Of a stretch of DNA of 64,000 nt, positions 11,275-23,300 are shown one piece after another; the first letter of the stretch is position 1, and each line of letters opens with the position of its first letter. The DNA is taken from positions 744,001-808,000 of the forward strand of contig JAQOTA010000042.1 of NCBI GenBank assembly GCA_029532415.1, in the 5' to 3' direction. The notes under the pieces were generated by a model. It searched no databases. It worked only from the letters and a program-made list of their open reading frames with translations, and was not told where the DNA came from. The position numbers were made by a program, and so were the translations under genes. This stretch comes from Marasmius tenuissimus (Eukaryota > Basidiomycota > Agaricomycetes > Agaricales > Marasmiaceae).

Positions 11275-13114
11275 CTATTGCCCTGACTCGTGGTAAACAT
11301 GTTGAATCATATTTCCACGATTCAAGAGTTTCAGATCAGTGATTGGAACAAACAGCTGTAGGCGGCACTTCTGACCCCATATCGGTCCTCCGGTTCTGCA
11401 TGCACCGTGACAGAAGCATTGAAAGTACATGAAGTGATATGCAATTTGAGAAGACTGATTACACGAACCCCGTTCAAACCGGTGTTTGTGCGTCAAACCC
11501 ACCGAATGAACTCGTCTTTAGTGGCGTGTTTCCATCTTGATGTTCATCAAGGTACGTCCGCTCGTGGATAGCGTGTACGTGAAGCCAGGACATTAAAAGT
11601 GGCGACCCTGGTACGAAGTGATCGTATACGCACCCAGACATTCCCTGTCTTTGTTGGTAAACGCTCAACGGTCGCCTTTTAGTAGATCTGGGAGAAGGGT
11701 CAGCCAGGAGCAGAGGGTGGAAAATTGCAGGGAAGACATGCACTGGATCATCTCAAAAAAACTCAAACTAGTAGTCATTCCCCAGCTCAGGACAGTGGTG
11801 AGCTGCGAGGTGAGATATGATATCCAGTTTGTATGAGAACCGTGGTATTCCAGGTTCATAATTCGTGATGAGAATAACTTATCCTTGCCGGCAGCATGTG
11901 CACTGGCGGAGAGCAGAAGGCTAAATTGGCAGGAACCATGCCTAGACTACTCGTTTGTCACGGTTTCAGTAACAGCAAGGATGCCCTGTCGCATTTTGTG
12001 AAAGTACACAGGATGTGTGAACACTGACTAGGTGGATTTACAACAGTTTGGAGTAATCTATGCTCACAGATGGTGTTCCAATGACAATGAGAGCGGTGCT
12101 CCTGCATCAGCGCTTTCGCCGATGAAGCCGTGATATAGATGTTGTAGCTCGGATATTCCTAAGGGGCAGAGGCTAGATTTGAATCATATTAAGCAAATGA
12201 AGGCGCTGAGATTGTCGAGAAGATGAACGGATAGAGCTTTGACCTGCGGAAAAGATGGAAAAGCCAAGGAAGGCTATAACCGTTCAAGACCTCTTGGGGA
12301 GCAACGACAATGGAATTGGGGATCGCCAGTCTATAGATCATGGATATAGTAGGGAAAACCCATTGGCCGTGCTGCTAGGAGTAGAACGAGCGTATAATAA
12401 TGAGGAATGGACACGACGCGTTGGATAGTGTCGCGGGAAATGGCCCTATGTCTGTGAAAATATCAATACGCTGGGCGCCGGTATGGATGCAGAAGGAAAC
12501 GTACCTTCTAAATAGCAGGACTCCCATGGCCAGCTCACACTTCCTTTTAACACTCACGCTGTTCAAAATTCTTCGAAACCTGCAGGCCTGATGCCGGGTA
12601 AGTGCAGGCTAAAATCTAGGACCGCGGGCAGCAATAAATTGAGCTTCCAACGCATAGGGTCGATAGGAGAAGCGAGAACAAAGGGAACGGGTGGAAGGGG
12701 GAGGGAGAGATTGAGCCAGGATGTTACCCACCTCAGCATCAATCAACCAATGCCCATGAATCGACCTCGCATAGGTGAGAAACAGTGGGGTTATGGCGAC
12801 GGCGATGAAAACGCCAACCCCAAATCCTTCCAAATTCCATCGCTTGATTGGTGTCGTTTGACTGTCAACTACAGTGGTAAGTACATCACGCGCATCCAAA
12901 GGTCCTCAGAAACTACTCACCAAATAAATTGATCGGGAAAGGGTAGGGAGTAATTATAGAGGAAGAGACCATGGAGGCGACGAGGAAAGAGAGGCCCGCG
13001 TTCTGGGACCCAGCTCCGAGATTTGCCGGCCGAGCGGAGATGCTGCAGCTTTAGGGCCGGTTGATCAATAACTTCCACGTGTTTCTTCCATCGTCCGCTC
13101 TCCCTGGCGTTCAT
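11275..13114 (-). pseudogene. F2-B: multi-exon hydrophobic-protein locus, probably decayed
   Basis: The right end carries the N-terminal piece starting MNARES at 13114, followed by HVEVIDQPALK. Next is a clear transmembrane-like stretch VGVFIAVAITPLFLTYARS at about 12830-12770, ending at a good splice donor (GTGGGT) and followed by a pyrimidine-rich stretch. The following exon ends before a conserved GTACGTTTCC donor near 12507. From about 12300 to 11275 the match to other F2 copies becomes weak. I could not join the pieces into one open reading frame. The role is unknown; hydrophobic segments suggest a membrane protein. Confidence 0.45.
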
Positions 13115-13193
13115 CTCAGTTCAGTACAGCTCCTAGCGTCAAATTTATAACCTTTTGAGAGACGGATGTCACAATCACGAGGGAAAGGATATA

Positions 13194-15765
13194 TGGAATA
13201 TATTTCCAGGAAGGGGGCGGCGCGGTTGAAGAAGTGGGAGTCGACTCTCGAGGCAACACCACTCTAAATTTAGCATCCTTCGACCAAAACCTCTTCCAAA
13301 CCACCTTCAACCTCTTCAACCTCTTCTCAAACGCCTCCAAATCCACCTCAATTCACCCTCAAACCTGCCTGTACCTTCCCCAAAGAGTGGCCAAAACATC
13401 TTCGAAGACGCTGATCTCGCCATCCTTGTACCAACATCTATTTTTCTATATATCGACAAACCGCGGAACGTGGCATCCATTTTCCAGAGAGCTGTACCCA
13501 GCTAACCACTCCACTTGCGTGTCGACTAGCGTTGGTCTACCCAGGAGTCAACTTGTGCGTCTTTTCAACTGAAGATTGACGGAGCCTTGACTACCTCCCT
13601 AGTACTAGTACGTTCTTGGCTCCCTACTGGAAAGCAAATCGAAATATTAGAGCTCGACTCCGGGGCTTGTACGTTCCCTTACCGAGAAATAATGCTACCT
13701 TTGCAGATTGTTTCGGCTTCGGGTATGTTTTGTGATCAAACATTCTCGTTAGGTTGGCGGTACAGTATTTTTCACGCGTAGCGAAAGTTCATTTACGGTC
13801 TTGCGGACTTCGATTTTATCTGTAGTATTTCACGAGGGGTTATGCGTTTTTAGAAAGGTCCGCTGGACAAGTCCTCGCTCAATGCTGAGCTCTCCTCATC
13901 GTCGCGGTCAGCATATATCAGACTGGTTTACCGGTACGGCACATCAGATTCTTTCTCTCAACACTATCCATGTGTGAGCTATTGATGGGACTAAATTTTG
14001 CCGTGACTCCCAACGACTGATTGTATCTCCACGAGACCTCGCCAAAATGCTGAATTGATAATGACACTGGCTGCTCATCATTGTCAACAAGCTCTTTCCT
14101 GCCTTCTCCAGCCCGTTGCTACGTCTCTTGCTGTATCTGGAGCCGCCATCTCAGATTCGACCATGGTGGCCGCTAGACATAGTCACTCTGAGGTTGGGTT
14201 CTCGTATCTTGAACAAACACCGATCTGTATGTCTCCTCGGATACTCGTCGGTCAATGTTGACGACTTGAGTCGTGGTTTTCCCCCCTTCGTCACAACTGC
14301 AACAGCAATATGAATCCCGTCACCTCGCAAAGTTAATCAGAAAGCTCGACTCGTCGTCTCCCTGGGTCTGGTCAACATGGTTTCGGCCCCCATGATGGTA
14401 TGGATGTTCTATGGTGTGTGCACTATTCTCCTACACCGTCAACACCATGCTCAGCTAGTGTAAGTTGAGCGTCTGTAAAACAATGTACCTCAAGGAAAAG
14501 GAGGGGAAAGGAGGAGAAAGCCCCATCATCTTCCGTCGTGCCAGCTATGCTGGGCTACACTCGGTCGCTCATGTTTCTGTGCTGAGGGCCTCGATACATG
14601 TTCAGAATCCTCCTCTAACAACATCCGAGCAGAGCCCTAGAAGTCAAGAACAAGCGGGATGAACCAGCCCAATCGAGAGCAGGCAAATGGTACGTGTGAT
14701 ATTGCTATGCTTTTATGTCCCAGCTGATCGGAACTTTCATTGGTATACATCCACCATTTGTTATTGGCTGATAGCAAGTATCTACGACGCTTGGCATGAC
14801 CATGTCCTCGCTCTTCGAGGCTTTCAGGGTTCTTTGATTGGTACCCAGAACGCAATCATGAACTCAAGTGGTGCGCAAGGCGCGCGATCATATTGATCTA
14901 CGTCACCTCAGAACATCGGTGGTTCATGCCCATCCTGTGCCAGTGTTCGGCGAAGTCTTTACGTCTTTGCCTGTCTAAAACGTCCGTCGTTGATACTGCA
15001 TTGCGTAAAACCAAGTAGAATCGAGTCATCCTCATCGCCGATGAGTTGAATATGTAATATATCTTTTGGTCTCTTTAGTCTGGCCGGGCTCATATGATCT
15101 CTTAAATATGAACGTCACGGCTTGATCTACCACCATCTCTTTGTCGTTCGCAGCACCCAACGGTACTTATGAGGCAGCCTACTGAACCATTCATTTGCCG
15201 CCCGAATTATGCTCGCTAGTAATGCCAGATTTTCAGGTACGTGTGCGCTATCCCGTTGACGTCGATTTCCGTGCTGATCGAAGTACCTTCAGGAATATAA
15301 CAACTCGAAGCATACCGTGAGGTAGTACTTCGAGTCGTACCGGGGGAATTGGATGGAGAGAAATCGCGATGGCCTAATATCCAACTCGGATGGGTACCTC
15401 GGTTTTATTTCGTCTCGGTGTACTGTGTCTATCCCCTAGCCAGCGGCGACCTGCGATGTATCATTATCAATCATGTACGTGGTCGCTATGCCGACACCTA
15501 GTGCTTTCATTCTTGTCATTATTTTAGGGGGAAACACAAGTACTTGACTATACCTCGTGTATTCTACCCACTCTTCAGGATGGCTTCGAATCCCCGAACT
15601 ACAACTAGCCATGATAGGTTGCTCGCCCTCCACATATGCCAGCCTCTGAATGGCCATGGCGGTAAGTTTTATGGCGACAACTCGAAGCCGCTGCACATGC
15701 ATCGTCGTGAGAAGCAGCCTGCTGGTGACCCGTTCTTAGCCGTATTGTTCACTGGAGAATAAGGT
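13194..15765 (+). pseudogene. F3-B: plus-strand multi-exon locus, frameshifted
   Basis: The locus starts divergently from F2-B with ATG at 13194, reading MEYISRKGAARLKKWES as in F3-C. A 7 bp difference right after this puts the rest out of frame, although the downstream readings stay conserved (LQIHLNSPSN, PTSIFLYIDKP). A late exon at about 15316-15472 reads EVVLRVVPGELDGEKSRW and SGDLRCIIINH and ends at a GTACGT donor. Near 15220 this copy lacks a few bases present in F3-C. Hydrophilic N-terminus; no known domain recognised. It is convergent with F1-C. Confidence 0.45.
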
Positions 15766-15834
15766 AATAGTCATTCTGCAAAACAATACAAATAGGGTTT
15801 CGTGAGGAAACAAGAGCAAGTACACGTTTGTAGT

Positions 15835-18175
15835 CTACAAATCCCGAGTATCAACCAGATCCCATTCATCCGGAACGTCAGTGGGGCCTCTCGAGTTCAC
15901 AATCTCGGACTTTCTCTTCTGTTGAGGCTCAGTGGAAACGGCTGATGTCTGTTCAGTATCCTTATGTGTAGGTATTCACAGAATATTCGCACCGTTCTTC
16001 TTTGTCCAGAGTCCGAAGCCTTTGACCAGGAGAGCAGGAATCGAACACTTCTCTTCATGCACGACTTCGGATTGTGTAGGCATATCTATGAGTGAGAATG
16101 TTGATGGGGAAGCGAGTTGAGATCTCGAGGAGGACAGTTCTTCGTCACCGGAGTCTTCATCATCCGAGTCTTCAAGCTCAGTCATCCTTCTATCATGAGG
16201 ATCGCCTGGGGCAAGCATCAAGTTGTATTGAAGATAGAATAAATGCAACACACACCTCGTATCAATGCGGGATATCCGTGATTGTGAGCATATTGCTTGC
16301 CATCGGACTCATAGCCTTTGTTGCACAGATCTGTTTTAGCAAACTTGTACTCGTCGGGAAACCACCATGACCCGATCCACTCCCAAACTTCTAGCTCAGG
16401 TATCTCATATTTCTCCCGGTCCTTCTCTGAAATTGTAACCTTTCCTTTCGGGTCCGATGTCCAGTAGAACAGAGGATTGGGTAAGGGAACATGTACACAG
16501 TACATTCCATTGATGTGCTCGACACAGAGTGATGGAACAAAGAGGTAAGCAGGTGGAGATGATGTGTGGTTATGGGAAAATTTGCCAGTCAGGGAGAATC
16601 CTACTTCATCAATGAAATCTGGATATAGATATTAGATGGAGGTGAATATGCAAAGATAACTAGTCAAAAACTTACGGGTCCAGGGACTGACCATTGATGA
16701 ATCATGCTGACTGAGATAAGCCCCCCGGAGTTGATCTCGGTCCTTCAACGGAAGGCGCAATGAGAAGCGTAGACTGATTCGAGCCTCGTGAATGTTGGAC
16801 GATTGAAAGTCCACCCGTGAATATACTACATTGCTCAGTAAACTATTGGATGAGGAGATGGATGTGGGCACACCTTTTCCAGAGTAACTTGCCTTGATGT
16901 TGTGGCTGCGTGACTCAAAGTGCCATTCAGGAGGCAGAGTGGAAGGGAAGTGAGCAAGAACATCTCTTCTCCACCCGACAACGGCGCCAAATGTCAGGAG
17001 GCCCTGTGGTGCATAGTTTGACAGGTCATCTCTCCCCATTTTCCCCAAGGACACAGCACAGCCCAACAGGCTACCGAAAGTGCGCTCGAAATAGGCGGTG
17101 ATGTCATCAACATCGAGTTGGGGACGAGTTCCTTGGGGAAGTGGGGTCAATGAGGAGTCGGAATCGCCATCCTCCCATTGTTCGATGGAGGTGGAAGCCG
17201 GGTCGTAGAGCCAAGATCCGGCGTTGAGATCGAATGTCCAGTCGGACCACTCGTCCGAAACCTGGTGTACTATATTTAGCCAGGAACCACTAAACATAGC
17301 CACTCACCGGAACTGCCACAGAGTCATCGGCACGGAGGACTCGGATTGCGAGGCTCTGAAGACACTGTCAGCAGGGAGTGGGTAGAAGAGTGATAAGCGT
17401 ACGCATGTATAATCCAGGTAGAAATGAACCAATCCATCTTCGGGATATCGCCCAAAAAGCTCTTCTCCATTGGCCAGCTCTGGATCCCAGCCCAGTCAGC
17501 CGCGTTTGACAATCGGCTTGGCAAAAGCTGTCGTACCTGCGTGCAAAAGAATTGTGGGCATCTCCGCTGCTACTAGTCCCAACATCTGAGCAAAACCCAG
17601 CGATCTAGATGCAATGAATGAGATGGTATTATCCAAGATTTGGACCAGATTGACCCCCACCTATTGGTTGAGTATGCATCGTAGAACTGCTTCCACACCT
17701 TTATGGGCTCGTCAATCCCGGGTTCAGTCTATCAATATTCAGGAGAACTCACGAGGTGTATGATATCGTTGTCTTTCCTATCAATTGGCTCAACCGTAAC
17801 CGCGGTGAACGTTCGATAAGGCAGCTGGGCAATTTCTACAGTTTGATATCTCTTTTTAACCCACACCCGCCTCACTTCCCTCCAAAATGGATTTGTGTTC
17901 TTCACATAGAGGCTCGTGTTGACGGACGAAACCTCGCTCCGAAGTATCAAGTCGCCCAAACAGAATTCTCTGAACAGATCTTGTCGCGGCTAAGTGAATT
18001 TCAGTACAATGACCACTCGTAAATCACATGAAGGACATACCATGAGCGTATTCCTCGCTTCGCCCTCGCACCTTCCAGACCGACATTGGATATTCATGAC
18101 GTTCCCAGCAATATGCGTGAACTGTGGACTGCCAACAAAAGTGAGGTCGTGCGCGCGTTCGAAAAAAGTAGACAT
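15835..18175 (-). CDS. F1-C: intact F1-family protein, unknown function
   Basis: The same 11-exon structure as F1-A can be followed. Exon 1 is 18175-18041 (motif QFTHIAGNVMNIQ, then CRSGRC), exon 2 is 17989-17753, and the last intron of 51 bp begins just after the FGLWTKKN codons. All exons are open and phases agree, giving about 600 aa. Exon 5 reads ELANGEELFGRYPEDG, exon 7 has SDWTFDLNAGSWLYD and exon 9 has LFYWTSD and WIGSWW. The tail ends EWDLVDTRDL. It is more diverged from A in exons 1-4 than in exons 7-11. It follows F3-B tail to tail. No function is assigned. Confidence 0.76.
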
Positions 18176-19232
18176 TGTGGTTGAGGTGAGGGAGAACGGG
18201 GGCAAGCGTAGATGTCTGATTGGTATATGTGAAACCCCAGCTCATCTTCCCACTGACTCGTGATTTACACGCCTTGCTAGCACTCATAGACCCATCAATC
18301 AGACGTCTCGAGACACGCCTTTGATCGAGTATTCCTGTTTAGCTCCACAGAAGGATATAGCTCATTCACATTGCAAGCATAGTGCTCAATAGAAGTGTCT
18401 CGTAAGAGTATGTGATCAACGTCGACGAACAGCAGATTGATACACTGTGAGTGAGGCGCATGAATGTCCATCCGCCATTCAGTAAGCTTTAGTAGTAGCA
18501 ATAAATACTCAAAGAGATTGACTCCCTCCGGATAACCTTGATAGGCTTTCACTTGGCTCGCTTTTAGCCCTCGACGCCAGAGTGCGTACCCTCTATCGCT
18601 CCGACACGCGGCGAACGCGTTGGATCATTTGTTCTTGTTGATGAAACGTAAAATGAACAGCGGCTGCGGAACGTGTACCTTTAACGCTCATATCAGGGTG
18701 GCCGATCTGTCGGTTCGCTGTTCTTCCCAATCGAGAGGTGAAATGGACTGCGATACCGGTCATTCCGGAGCGAGATGGTTTTATCTGAACTCCACTCGTA
18801 CTGGATTTGTGACGTGATTGGGTCATGAAAGTTCCAGTCACAAGGGAACTCATAACACAAGTTAATGTATGAACGTTCAGAAGAATTGATCGGAGGCGCT
18901 GCGGGAGGGGAGAATGGTGAGGTAGCTTCCAAGGATTGAGGACAGTGAGTCAAATAGGGCCCTTCGTCCGTACCAATTTTGATGCTGGGAACATGATTCA
19001 GTAAGTAACGAAAACCGAGGGAACGGATGTAAAGCACACGCATTGGGTTGTACGATTTGCCTCGAACAACAAGCTCAAATCAACCACGGGCCTGAGGCTC
19101 GTCATCCCTCTGTTATCACCTCAACTTCAATACGAAGGCTCAGCGACAAATCAGGGCAAGGAGAACGTGTTCTGAATCGCTGAGATACACGAGCATCACC
19201 CAAACCTGAATAAATGCAGGCTTCGTTAGTAT
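18176..19232. other. Spacer between F1-C and next loci
   Basis: Includes the F1-C upstream region. Short readings occur on both strands, for example minus 19043-18693 with a Pro-rich stretch, but none is shared with other modules and splice structure is unclear. I see no supportable gene. Confidence 0.25.
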
Positions 19233-19640
19233 TTGGCAGTATATAGAAGGTGGAAGATAGAAAAATTCAAGACGACCCGATCCGATCGAGGCATAACGAG
19301 CACGGGGGGGCTGCAAGTTTATGAGTGGGTATATCCAATATATAGAGTTACCGTCACGATTGGTCAAAGAAGGTTGAGTGGATATCGTGTAAATATGTAC
19401 AGCTCCCAGAGAATGTCGTTGGCTGTGGCTTGGACCCGTAGGATTCCAGAGTATCACACGAAGCGGATAAAGGAGTGGCAAGATATAAAGAGAGTGAAAG
19501 CACTTATACCAATCGCGTCGAACGAGGTGTGCAAAGAAAAGGAACGGAGATTGATTGAAGGGCTATTGACAACAATAGATACACGTATGGCACGTCTTAT
19601 TGGACGTGGGGAGTCGGAGAATGAGAAGGAAGGCGAGTGA
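19233..19640 (+). CDS. Uncharacterised 135 aa ORF, basic
   Basis: Open from ATG to TGA with many Arg, Lys and Glu residues, ending in the charged ESENEKEGE. The opposite strand is also open over part of the same bases, so the ORF may be chance. No homologous piece is seen elsewhere in the window and no domain is recognised. Confidence 0.15.
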   Translation: MAVYRRWKIEKFKTTRSDRGITSTGGLQVYEWVYPIYRVTVTIGQRRLSGYRVNMYSSQRMSLAVAWTRRIPEYHTKRIKEWQDIKRVKALIPIASNEVCKEKERRLIEGLLTTIDTRMARLIGRGESENEKEGE

Positions 19641-19899
19641 TGAAGATGTCGGCGAACGGTAGCAGTGTGGTGAAGAGCGAACGGAGTGAGGATCCAGGTG
19701 GTCATCTTCTGAAACAACCTTCATCCGCTTCGCCTCGAATGGTTGAGTGTGATCACAGCCAGAGCGACGAATGTAGTCGCACGAAAAAGACAAAAACGAC
19801 CGGTAAGAGTGAGGCATTAAATGACCATCCGAGGAACGAGCCATGAAACCGAGACCGTATCCGTCTAATTTCTATCACTCGGCATATTGTTGTTCGCCA

Positions 19900-20340
19900 A
19901 CTGGAAGTCCTAGAATTGGGAATGAGCATCGGAGACTACTTGGGGACCGCTTACAAGAGGGTTTGAGCTGGAAGGGAAGAGGGAAAAACAAACAAGGGAG
20001 AGATATGGAGGCGAAGGGGAAAGAGAGGCCTCACGTTTTGGACCCCAGATCCGGAGATTTGCCTGCCGGGCGGGAATGCTTGAGGGTAATAGGTGATCGC
20101 TCATTTTCACATGCTTCTCCCACCCTCTCCTGGCGTCGAGCTCGGTTCAATGCTTCCGCCTCGAGTAACCTCAATCAGATTCCACTCCGCCTCGCTGCTT
20201 TTTCCCTCATGTTTCGCTGACGAGGTTCGATAGTTCCAAGGAAATGTCAAGATAAGGGAAAATTCGAGACTGACTGACAGAGTATCCAGGGCAGAGTTTT
20301 TGATTTTTCTTGCCTGATACTTGCAGATTTCCAGCATACG
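19900..20340 (-). pseudogene. F2 5'-end fragment
   Basis: This aligns with the first parts of F2-B (12950-13114) and F2-C (23170-23290). Shared marks are the 'gagatttgcctgccgggcgg' type stretch and the following 'cttctcccaccctctcc', although with many changes. The rest of an F2 gene does not follow on its left; the next F2 sequence starts independently at about 23300. I read it as a truncated duplicate. Confidence 0.5.
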
Positions 20341-20690
20341 GGCTTTGTCGGCTACTCAGAATCTTGAAGCAATTTAGCACAACGTAGCACCATGGAACAA
20401 ATAGTAATGGCCATCACTGGCCTTCCCTCACCCCACCCATTTCGTTCCTAAACTGGTCTGGCTGTCGTTTAGTTGCCGGCGCCAAAGACTAATCTTCGCT
20501 TTATTTTGTGGAACAAACGGAGCCCTGGTTTGATTATAGTGTATCCTCAATTCGTCTACAATACTACGACGAATTGGGCAGCGGGTGTTATGGCCCGACT
20601 TCACAGTCACGTCTCGAGTGAATTATGATTTTGTTTGTTAGGCGTTCGCATTGATATTTTTTTTGTATCTCCCGTAATCCACTCGACTCG
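20341..20690. other. Unassigned spacer
   Basis: I see no coding frame, repeat or RNA gene that can be supported here. Confidence 0.3.
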
Positions 20691-20694
20691 GTAG

Positions 20695-23300
20695 CTAAAC
20701 TCGACGCATTGGCCCCTTAGTATATTCAACGTGATGGGGTACTGGTGTAACGACAAATAGTGGGGGCTTGAGCTTTCCAGGATACCGTGCCGCTCCTTTC
20801 AAGCAAGTCGTGAACTGATAACGAATCCAATCCGCAGGGTACGAATTTACCTTACTTGATCCCGTTGGCCAAGTAGCATGTACGCAACTCCGCTCCCTAC
20901 GTTGGGACCGAGCGGGGACCGGGAGATGGTCCCTTCGGTCCTGAATGTTGATGAAACCTATCTGCTTGTATACGTCACCGGCTGCGTACATTTCTCAGTA
21001 AAAGCTTGCGGCGAAGAAGAGATGAATTATCTCAAATAAAGACTCACGGACACCACTCAAACGTCTCTCGTTTCATCCAAGGGATGGTCGTGGGTGGAAA
21101 CCTCCCATGAGGGATTGGATCGAAAGACCTGCAGGTCTAGATGTCGTATCCATTCGTTAGGATTCCGTATACGTAGGTGCCAGCTAAAATCTTGTAGCAA
21201 AAACGATAAAAATGAACATGGTGAAGTGGGGAGAAATGATCCGCCCTAATAACTGAGATACGTGCTTGCAGAAGTTTCGAATCTTGGCACTACGCCATCA
21301 ACGGGGTCGGCAACACCAAGTGAAATGAGGGGCCTGTGGCGTTGGCAACAGCGAGCGTAATACCACGCATGGTGAGACCCTTTGCTGACCAGTATAGGGT
21401 GGTTAGCGACAAGAAAAATTCTGGTAAACGAGGGGGCAGGGTGTACGAAGGCTTCGATAGAGCAGTGTTTCATCTGATGGTTCAGTCGCCTGCACATGAA
21501 GGTAAGCCAGGGTGCAGTATGGGATGAGGAGGAAAAAGTACCCGCATCAATATCCATAATCTCAGCACGAACCACCACTATCCATCGTCTCCCAGCCAAA
21601 CTTGGCTCGCTAATCGCAAGGCTCGCCTATCCTCCATGTTTCCTCAACCGAACCAGATGGCTGACCAAGACGGTCTCCGATCCCTAATAACGACATATTG
21701 AGTAGAGGAGACATGGCTTGTCCGCCACGACGAGGGACTGGCATTCTCTCCAAATGAGATTTCTCCGACCATGACCAACCGCCATTGGCAGCTCGATAGG
21801 GCAACGAGGTCTCCCCTCTCCAAATCTCGCTCGTGATACGGCGGCTCCGGCCCAGGTAGGTGTATACTGGCGTAGTCCAACCGCTTCGGGAGGCTGAGGT
21901 AGGCGTGAAACCGTCGGAGGATATCGACCTGTTGGGTATCGCTCTGGCGGCTCGTAGATGTGACTGGACAGAAAACATCAGCTCTCAATCTCCGAGACGT
22001 CACAAAAACAACATACCTGATGTTATTCGACCTGCACTGTGGTATGCCCGCAATATCGAGAGGCTTGAGAGGAGAGCTGTATACGAAAAATGTTGGAATC
22101 GAGGATCACGGTCTTGAACCGGGTCGTCGGAGCCCAGCTCTCCATCCTAATGAAAATGCTATCCATGGATCCACGAGCGGGACTTGGGGCAGTGAGGTGC
22201 AAGACGGCCATCGTGACGGGAACCACTCCAACCACAAAGATAGCCACCACCAAGTCATTCATGAAACGAGAAAGGAGGGGAATAAAGCTCTTCCAAACAG
22301 CGGTATGGCTCGGGGAGCTACATCAGAGCAAACGGTAATCCGTCTGGGCCTATCCGTTCACCCCGTACTCCGATGGCTGGCCAAACGAGTGAATATAGAG
22401 ATGCCAACGCAGGAACCAACCTTGATGTCGCTTCGGCTGTGAAAGGCGACTGGATGGTTTATTTCGAAAGAGAACTCCGATGAGGATGCGATGATGGTGA
22501 TTTGGATATGCTCTGATGTAGTAGAGGAGTGAAGAGAGTCTACGAGCGATGGATTGGGTGAAATAGATCCCAATGGTAGTACTGCAAGGAGGGCTATGAC
22601 GGCAGAACACCAAATGTCCGAGACGAAGCGTTGCTGAAGTCACGAAAATAGCCCCATGACTGTTGAGATATCGGTGAAATGGGTGTCAGAGGAAATGCAG
22701 ACGGAAACGTACCATCTAAACATCAACGATACTCCACCTGGCCACCTGGCGCTTCCTCTCAAGTTCCGCAACATGTCTTGAACCTCATAGCCGTCTGAGT
22801 GCAGGGGAGAATCTGGAAAATAACGCCAATGAGGGTGTGTTGTCAACGCATTGAAAGGGAGGCAAGAGAAACGAGAACGAAGGGAACGATTGGGAAGAGA
22901 GAGAGAATGGTCAATCAGGTGCTACCCACCTTAACATTGATCCACCAATGTCCAGGGATCGAACTCGTATAGGTGTAGATGTAGGAGAGATGGCGACAGC
23001 AATGAAAACGCCAACCCGAGATCCTTCCATATTCCATCGCTTGAATCCCCTCGTTCACCTGTCGGCTATGATAAGCGAAAGACGCGCAAAAAGTTTTGAG
23101 ATACCACCCACATGAGAGATCCGGTGACAAGAGAGTGGGGATCAGTTGAAGAGAAAGAAATCATGGAGGCGAAGAGGAAAGAGAGCGGCCCACGTTTCGG
23201 ACCCCAGCTCCGACGATTTGCCGGCCGAGCGGAGATGCTTTAGGGCCGGTTGATCGAAAATCTGCGCGCGTTTCTTCCATCTTCACTTCCAACGTTCCTC
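20695..23300 (-). CDS. F2-C: best preserved F2 locus, putative multi-pass membrane protein
   Basis: Reading right to left: N-terminal part near 23280 (MEETRADFRSTGPKASPLG), exon near 23030 (VGVFIAVAISP), an exon ending at a GTACGTTTCC donor near 22712, a Ser-rich exon near 22500 (SEFSFEINHPVAFHSRSD), a strongly hydrophobic stretch DLVVAIFVVGVVPVTMAVL at about 22256-22200, then a part with RGDLVAL and QWRLVMVGE near 21780, one with WIVVVRAEIMDIDAG near 21580, and LAGTYVYGILTN near 21180. A further conserved piece (DRRDHLPVPARSQRRERS) lies at 20950-20880. Each recurs in other F2 copies. Exact exon borders and full openness were not established. It may be a working gene or a mildly decayed one; no enzyme motif is seen. 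Confidence 0.4.

Noticed and set aside
13116..13346. Minus-strand 76-codon ORF at the F2/F3 border
   Set aside because: Antisense of the F3 first exon; the plus-strand reading is the one kept in F3-C.
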